A DNA stretch of 58,611 bases, from contig CALKNV010000019.1 of NCBI GenBank assembly GCA_938091935.1, forward strand, positions 1-58,611. The letters are read 5' to 3'. The stretch is from an uncultured Pseudomonadales bacterium. GTDB taxonomy: Bacteria > Pseudomonadota > Gammaproteobacteria > Pseudomonadales > Pseudohongiellaceae. The notes under the pieces are model-generated. The model worked only from the letters and a program-made list of their open reading frames with translations, did no database searches and was not told the origin of the DNA. Position numbers and translations under genes: made by a program. Every line of letters starts with the position of its first letter. Position 1 is the stretch's first letter. Shown here one piece after another: positions 54,888 to 58,611 of this stretch.

Positions 54888-55105
54888 TAGTAACTCCGTG
54901 ATCCAGTCATTCCAGGTTTGATTCCGCCCCTTTGTATGGCACCGACTCAAATGAGAGGTGAAAACAGAGGCGGCAGGCCGGTCTCCAGGCGCTCAATATA
55001 CCAGCAATCCGGCGATATTCCCGAGCTTGATGTGGAAAATTGCAGGGTCTATCGCGGTTTCGCGCGGTTTGCCGCGGTTTGCTGACCTAAATTTGATGCT
55101 CGAGG

Positions 55106-55780
55106 TTACGCTGCCTGTCTCTGCGGGGTTTTCGTGGCGCTAATTTTGTAAGCGCAACGCCTGGCACCCGCCAGGAGGTGATCTGTGCGCTCCACGTCGG
55201 CAAATTCGGCGAGCACTGCCCGCAGAAAACCCAATTCTGCCTGACAGTAGTGCTGGCAAGTGCTGGCAGCTTGAAAAATCGGACAATGGTTCTCGATCAA
55301 CAGCCAGCCATCTGGAATCAAGCGAATCTCTGCCATAAATCCAGCCGCCGTGCGCATCTCTGCCAGGATTGTGAGCTTTTGCCCCAGTTCGGGCCCTGCC
55401 GCGTCGAGTTGCTGCTGATAAGCCGGCAGCTGCTGGGCCTCGCTCTGATCGATCAATTCCCTCAGCGCCTTTTCGCCGTAGGTCATGCGAAGCGCGGTTA
55501 TCAGACTGGCAGCAGTTTGGTCATGGGCATCTGGAAAGTGTTGGTGACCCAGTGCCGAGAGCTGCCAGTAGTGGAGCGGGCGACCTCTTGGTTGTCGAGT
55601 TTCTGGTCTGGCTTCGACCAGGCCTTTTTCGTCGAGTTCCATAAGGTGCTGGCGCACCCCCATGGTTGTGATAGCCAATTGTTTTGCCAAAATTTTTACA
55701 GATTGCGGGCCGCGCATTTTGAGACGTCGGAGGATCGACTCCTGGGAGGCTGGTAGGGATGAAGTGCTGGATAGAAGCAT
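55106..55780 (-). CDS. SufR-like Fe-S metalloregulator
   Basis: A 224-residue regulator with an N-terminal winged helix (RRLKMRGPQSVKILAKQLAITTMGVRQHLMELDEKGLV, residues 17-60). The C-terminal cysteine cluster is NHCPIFQAASTCQHYCQAELG and a further Cys in GARRCAYKI, the expected Fe-S ligands of SufR-type repressors. The ATG at 55780 is 38 bases from the nearer operator half. It probably represses itself and perhaps the divergent putP. Confidence 0.88.
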   Translation of the reverse strand: MLLSSTSSLPASQESILRRLKMRGPQSVKILAKQLAITTMGVRQHLMELDEKGLVEARPETRQPRGRPLHYWQLSALGHQHFPDAHDQTAASLITALRMTYGEKALRELIDQSEAQQLPAYQQQLDAAGPELGQKLTILAEMRTAAGFMAEIRLIPDGWLLIENHCPIFQAASTCQHYCQAELGFLRAVLAEFADVERTDHLLAGARRCAYKISATKTPQRQAA

Positions 55781-55823
55781 GGTTATTGGCGCCGGGTTAA
55801 TTAGAAGTTATATCGGCTTGTTA

Positions 55824-55881
55824 AACAAAGTATTTACTTTCTATAGATTAATTTAACTTATAGTAAAGTAATTACTTTGTT
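55824..55881. promoter_or_regulatory. Paired palindromic operators between SufR-like gene and putP
   Basis: AAAGTATTTACTTT (55827-55840) and the perfect palindrome AAAGTAATTACTTT (55865-55878) form two similar sites 38 bp centre to centre; with flanking bases the whole region is also a large inverted repeat. They sit in the intergenic gap 55781-56062, which is AT-rich here. The nearby SufR-like protein is the natural candidate to bind them. The rest of the gap holds a weak Cys-rich ORF only. Confidence 0.7.
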
Positions 55882-56062
55882 ATATAGAGGAATTAAACCA
55901 GGCCGGCCGGTTCGGAGACTAAGCATGACGTCGGTGCAACGCAGGCAGGCATCTATCGGCGCTCGCTCATGGCAATATTTACTGCAACAAAAGCCGCTGT
56001 TAGGGCAGCAATTACAGTAGAATGGTATTTGCACTTTGCCCATGATTGCTTGAGTCTACCGT

Positions 56063-57535
56063 ATGGATTTTGACGCGCCGCTGCTGGTGACTTTTGTTGC
56101 CTATCTACTCCTGATACTTGCCCTTGGCATCAAGGCTTACCGACAAACTCATGACCTCGGGGACTATATTCTCGGCGGGCGCAAGTTAGGTGCTGTGGTC
56201 ACCGCGCTGAGTGTTGGTGCCTCTGATATGAGCGGTTGGTTACTTTTGGGTTTGCCTGGCGCTATCTATCTCTCTGGATTGAGCGAGCTCTGGATAGGCA
56301 TCGGCCTGACAGTAGGTGCGTACTGCAATTGGCTGTTCGTTTCCAGGCCGCTGCGGGTATACAGCCATCACGCCAATAATTCACTCACCCTGCCGGATTA
56401 CTTTGAGAACCGTTTTCAGGATCGTTCTCGAGTCATTCGCTGCATTTCAGCAAGCGTTATTCTGGTGTTCTTTACCTTCTACACCGCCTCCGGGCTGGTT
56501 GGAGGCGCTATCCTTTTTGAGAATAGCTTTGGTCTGGACTATTCGGTAGCGCTATTCTCCGGTGCGTTTATCATCGTTTCCTATACCTTTATTGGTGGTT
56601 TTCTTGCTGTTGCCTGGACCGATGCTATTCAGGCTGTGCTTATGTTACTGGCCTTGCTAATAGCGCCTGTCGCCGTAGTCATGGGGTCAGGTGGCTTTTC
56701 TACAGTGGTCAACGAAATGCAGGCTGTTAATCCAGCCAGCACTGATTTATTCGGCGACCTGGGCTTCCTGGCGTTTATCTCTTTAGTGGCCTGGGGTCTT
56801 GGCTATGTGGGGCAGCCGCATATTTTGGCGCGTTTCATGGCCGCTGAGAGTCCGCAGAAGCTAGTACCTGCCCGCCGTATTGCGATGATCTGGATGGTTA
56901 TTGTTCTCTTCGGTTCGGTCACAACAGGACTTGCAGGAATCGCCTACTTTGCGAACGCGCCCTTGGACAATCCAGAGACTGTATTTATCAATCTGAGTCA
57001 AAACCTGTTTAATCCCTGGGTTGCAGGTATTATCACCGCCGCCATTTTATCGGCCATTATGTCGACCATCGATTCTCAGCTTCTGGTTTCATCCAGCGTG
57101 ATAAGCGAGGACATCTATCGAGTTTTTATTCGTCCAGAGGCGACAGATAAAGAATTGGTTGCAGTGAGTCGCATTGCGGTGATTGTGATTGCGATCCTGG
57201 CCTTGATTATTGCCAGTGACAGGGAAAGCCGAGTGTTGGATCTGGTGAGCTATGCCTGGGCCGGATTTGGAGCTGCGTTCGGGCCCGTCATCGTGTTCTC
57301 TTTGTTCTGGCGCCGTATGACCGCGATGGCAGCGGTAGCTGGCATGCTTATTGGAGCGGTTACCGTAGTGCTGTGGTCCAATCTCCACGGCGGGATCTAT
57401 GATCTTTATGAGATCGTGCCGGGTTTCTTGCTCGCGTCGCTCGCTATTATTGGCGTCACCTGGGCTCGCCCTGAACAGCGCGAGGAAACCTTGACCAGCT
57501 ATGATGCAGCGAAAGCGCTTTATCACAGCGATTGA
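56063..57535 (+). CDS. putP: Sodium/proline symporter
   Basis: A 490-residue SSSF-family transporter with about 13 hydrophobic helices. Family motifs are GGRKLGAVVTALSVGASDMSGWLLLGLPGAIY and SAIMSTIDSQLLVSSSVISEDIY. It imports proline with Na+. It is divergent from the SufR-like regulator and preceded by the operator region. The start is ATG 56063. Confidence 0.94.
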   Translation: MDFDAPLLVTFVAYLLLILALGIKAYRQTHDLGDYILGGRKLGAVVTALSVGASDMSGWLLLGLPGAIYLSGLSELWIGIGLTVGAYCNWLFVSRPLRVYSHHANNSLTLPDYFENRFQDRSRVIRCISASVILVFFTFYTASGLVGGAILFENSFGLDYSVALFSGAFIIVSYTFIGGFLAVAWTDAIQAVLMLLALLIAPVAVVMGSGGFSTVVNEMQAVNPASTDLFGDLGFLAFISLVAWGLGYVGQPHILARFMAAESPQKLVPARRIAMIWMVIVLFGSVTTGLAGIAYFANAPLDNPETVFINLSQNLFNPWVAGIITAAILSAIMSTIDSQLLVSSSVISEDIYRVFIRPEATDKELVAVSRIAVIVIAILALIIASDRESRVLDLVSYAWAGFGAAFGPVIVFSLFWRRMTAMAAVAGMLIGAVTVVLWSNLHGGIYDLYEIVPGFLLASLAIIGVTWARPEQREETLTSYDAAKALYHSD

Positions 57536-57555
57536 ACGTCGAGCCGATTCAGCGT

Positions 57556-58008
57556 TTAAGTGCTGCGCGTCATCCGGACATGGGAAATGCCATCTTCAAG
57601 ATAAGGTGAACTGGCGGTGACGAACCCCATTTCCTGGTAAAACGATTCCAGGTATTGCTGCGCAGATATAGTCAGCCCTTTTCTGGGCCATTTCTCTTCA
57701 CAGTAGGCGATCGAACGAGCCATGAGTTGCTTGCCGTGACCACCCCGGCGAACGCGCTGGCTGGTCACCACGCGCCCGATTGACGCAGCCGGGTATTTTT
57801 CCCCCGGTGGTAGCAGTCGAGCGTAGCAAACCAGCTTGTCTTCATGCCTGCCCAGCACATGTACAGCAACCTGATCGCTGTTATCGATATCCTGGTAGAG
57901 ACATTCCTGTTCCACTATAAAGACCTCGGCACGAAGTCTCAGAATACTGTACAACTCCTCATTACTGAGTGCTGAAAACTCCTTACACTGCCAGGAGAGT
58001 CTTATCAT
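57556..58008 (-). CDS. GNAT acetyltransferase (ElaA-like)
   Basis: A 150-residue enzyme whose order matches E. coli ElaA: LYSILRLRAEVFIVEQECLYQDID, CYARLLPPGEKY, SIGRVVTSQRVRRGGHGKQLM and YLEDGISHVRM. The acetyl-CoA loop is RVRRGGHGKQ. ATG 58008 is chosen because the family starts MIRLSWQ; the frame is open to 58152. It converges on putP 20 bases away. Substrate unknown. Confidence 0.88.
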   Translation of the reverse strand: MIRLSWQCKEFSALSNEELYSILRLRAEVFIVEQECLYQDIDNSDQVAVHVLGRHEDKLVCYARLLPPGEKYPAASIGRVVTSQRVRRGGHGKQLMARSIAYCEEKWPRKGLTISAQQYLESFYQEMGFVTASSPYLEDGISHVRMTRST

Positions 58009-58284
58009 AGTGCCAACATCCGAATAAAATTGCTGCCTGACTTTAGTGGCTAGCGCATGACTCTGCAACTGCGCCCGCCAGTGAATGCCAAAATAGCGAA
58101 GCGCCAAGCAAACAGCAGTAGATTCAGGAGATTCAGGAGATAGGTAAAGCACCGCCAGGAAAACTGTGAAGCTGCGGCCTGCTTGTGCGAATCATGCGCT
58201 GTGTCTGAACATCATGTGGTACCGCGACCCATATTGGCGACAGATATCGGCTAGCAGGCGAGCTTGCGATATACTTCACCCTGA

Positions 58285-58361
58285 GTCCCCGTGGCACAAC
58301 TGGATAGCGCGACGCCCTCCTAAGGCGTAGGTTGCAGGTTCGACCCCTGCCGGGGACACCA
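58285..58361 (+). tRNA. tRNA-Arg (anticodon CCT)
   Basis: A 77-nt cloverleaf with acceptor GTCCCCG/CGGGGAC, loop CTCCTAA closed by ACGCC/GGCGT (anticodon CCT) and encoded CCA. It reads AGG. A TATACT -10 lies at 58270-58275. tRNA-Arg(CCT) genes are frequent integration sites, so the sequence beyond the window deserves a look. Confidence 0.96.
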
Positions 58362-58611
58362 AATTCTTCAAAACCCCGTTAATCTGACTTTGTGTCAACC
58401 GCCTGTGGTCCAGCCGATACTGGCCGTCATTTTCCTTTCAACCCCCAAAATTCGCCACTTATGGTAGTTACTCTCTGCGAGGCCGAAGGGACGCGATGCG
58501 GTTTGCTCTCAAAGCAGTCAGAAATGCGCTTTCATTTTTGAAATAATCCTGAATTTTCTAGTTATCAGTAATTGCAAGGTGCAATTTTTGAGAAAAATTA
58601 CTTATTAAAAT
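58362..58611. other. Intergenic tail of the window
   Basis: These 250 bases after tRNA-Arg(CCT) contain no ORF that I can support. The sequence turns AT-rich after about 58530. No integrase, att repeat or terminator is visible. Confidence 0.5.

Noticed and set aside
58285..58611. Possible integration site at tRNA-Arg(CCT)
   Set aside because: No integrase, no repeated 3' end of the tRNA and no change of gene content can be seen before the window ends.

Overview
The window reads as an ordinary chromosomal stretch of a mesophilic, probably marine, gammaproteobacterium (mid-50s GC by eye). The main evidence is the ispB <> rplU-rpmA-obgE-proB >< rpsT neighbourhood, the divergent suhB/trmJ pair, EfpL (YeiP), YgiQ, ElaA, PutP, an E. 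coli-type AroG/TyrB/FolD set and GloA/FrmA. I see no IS element, prophage, CRISPR array or rRNA. Five tRNA genes are present: three Arg-ACG, one Arg-CCT and one Ser-GCT. I cannot name a genus.

Layout. 1-400: Arg-Arg-Ser tRNA cluster on the minus strand. 0.4-4.0 kb: a CoA-thioester module (Htd2-like hydratase, MaoC hydratase, CitE-type lyase, acyl-CoA dehydrogenase) resembling C5-dicarboxylate (itaconate/mesaconate/citramalate) catabolism. 4.1-18.6 kb: an accessory region rich in enzymes that carry export signals (B3-type metallo-beta-lactamase, amidohydrolase, HpcH/HpaI aldolase, epoxide-hydrolase-like protein, Tat-exported class V aminotransferase, methyltransferase), with XRE and AraC regulators and a CaiB-type CoA-transferase. 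19.2-20.8 kb: ETF-ubiquinone oxidoreductase, the electron acceptor for acyl-CoA dehydrogenases. 21.0-25.2 kb: three exported proteins that look like one operon (DUF1570-like, unknown, transglutaminase-like TPR lipoprotein). 25.2-32.4 kb: conserved core (SYLF lipoprotein, IspB, L21, L27, ObgE, ProB, S20, MurJ). 32.4-44.2 kb: mixed housekeeping (EfpL, DAHP synthase, Usp, aromatic aminotransferase, FolD, GloA, FrmA, TSUP permease, TetR, acyltransferase, nitroreductase). 44.5-58.6 kb: B12-type radical SAM protein, MATE pump, degenerate SuhB, TrmJ, ExeA-like ATPase, YgiQ, DUF945 protein, SufR-like regulator, PutP, ElaA and tRNA-Arg(CCT).

The strongest find is at 9780-10688 (minus). A GrdB/PrdB-like reductase gene is split by one in-frame TGA at 10182-10184. 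The reading frame continues directly as PVCHQTVSLVARHLE, giving a U-x-x-C redox motif. A hairpin with a 5-nt loop containing G at its second position begins 11 nt after the TGA, as expected for a bacterial SECIS element. I therefore annotate one 302-residue selenoprotein rather than two ORFs or a pseudogene. It lies in a probable operon with an exported aldolase and diverges from a FAD disulfide reductase that has an extra C-terminal C-x-x-C. Selenocysteine machinery (selA, selB, selC, selD) is not in this window and must be sought elsewhere in the genome.

Other notable points are a SuhB whose metal ligands are nearly all replaced, a DUF1570-like protein with HHYAH instead of HExxH, a Fur-box-like promoter ahead of a 77-residue DnaJ-type zinc-finger protein, and paired palindromic operators between a SufR-like regulator and putP.
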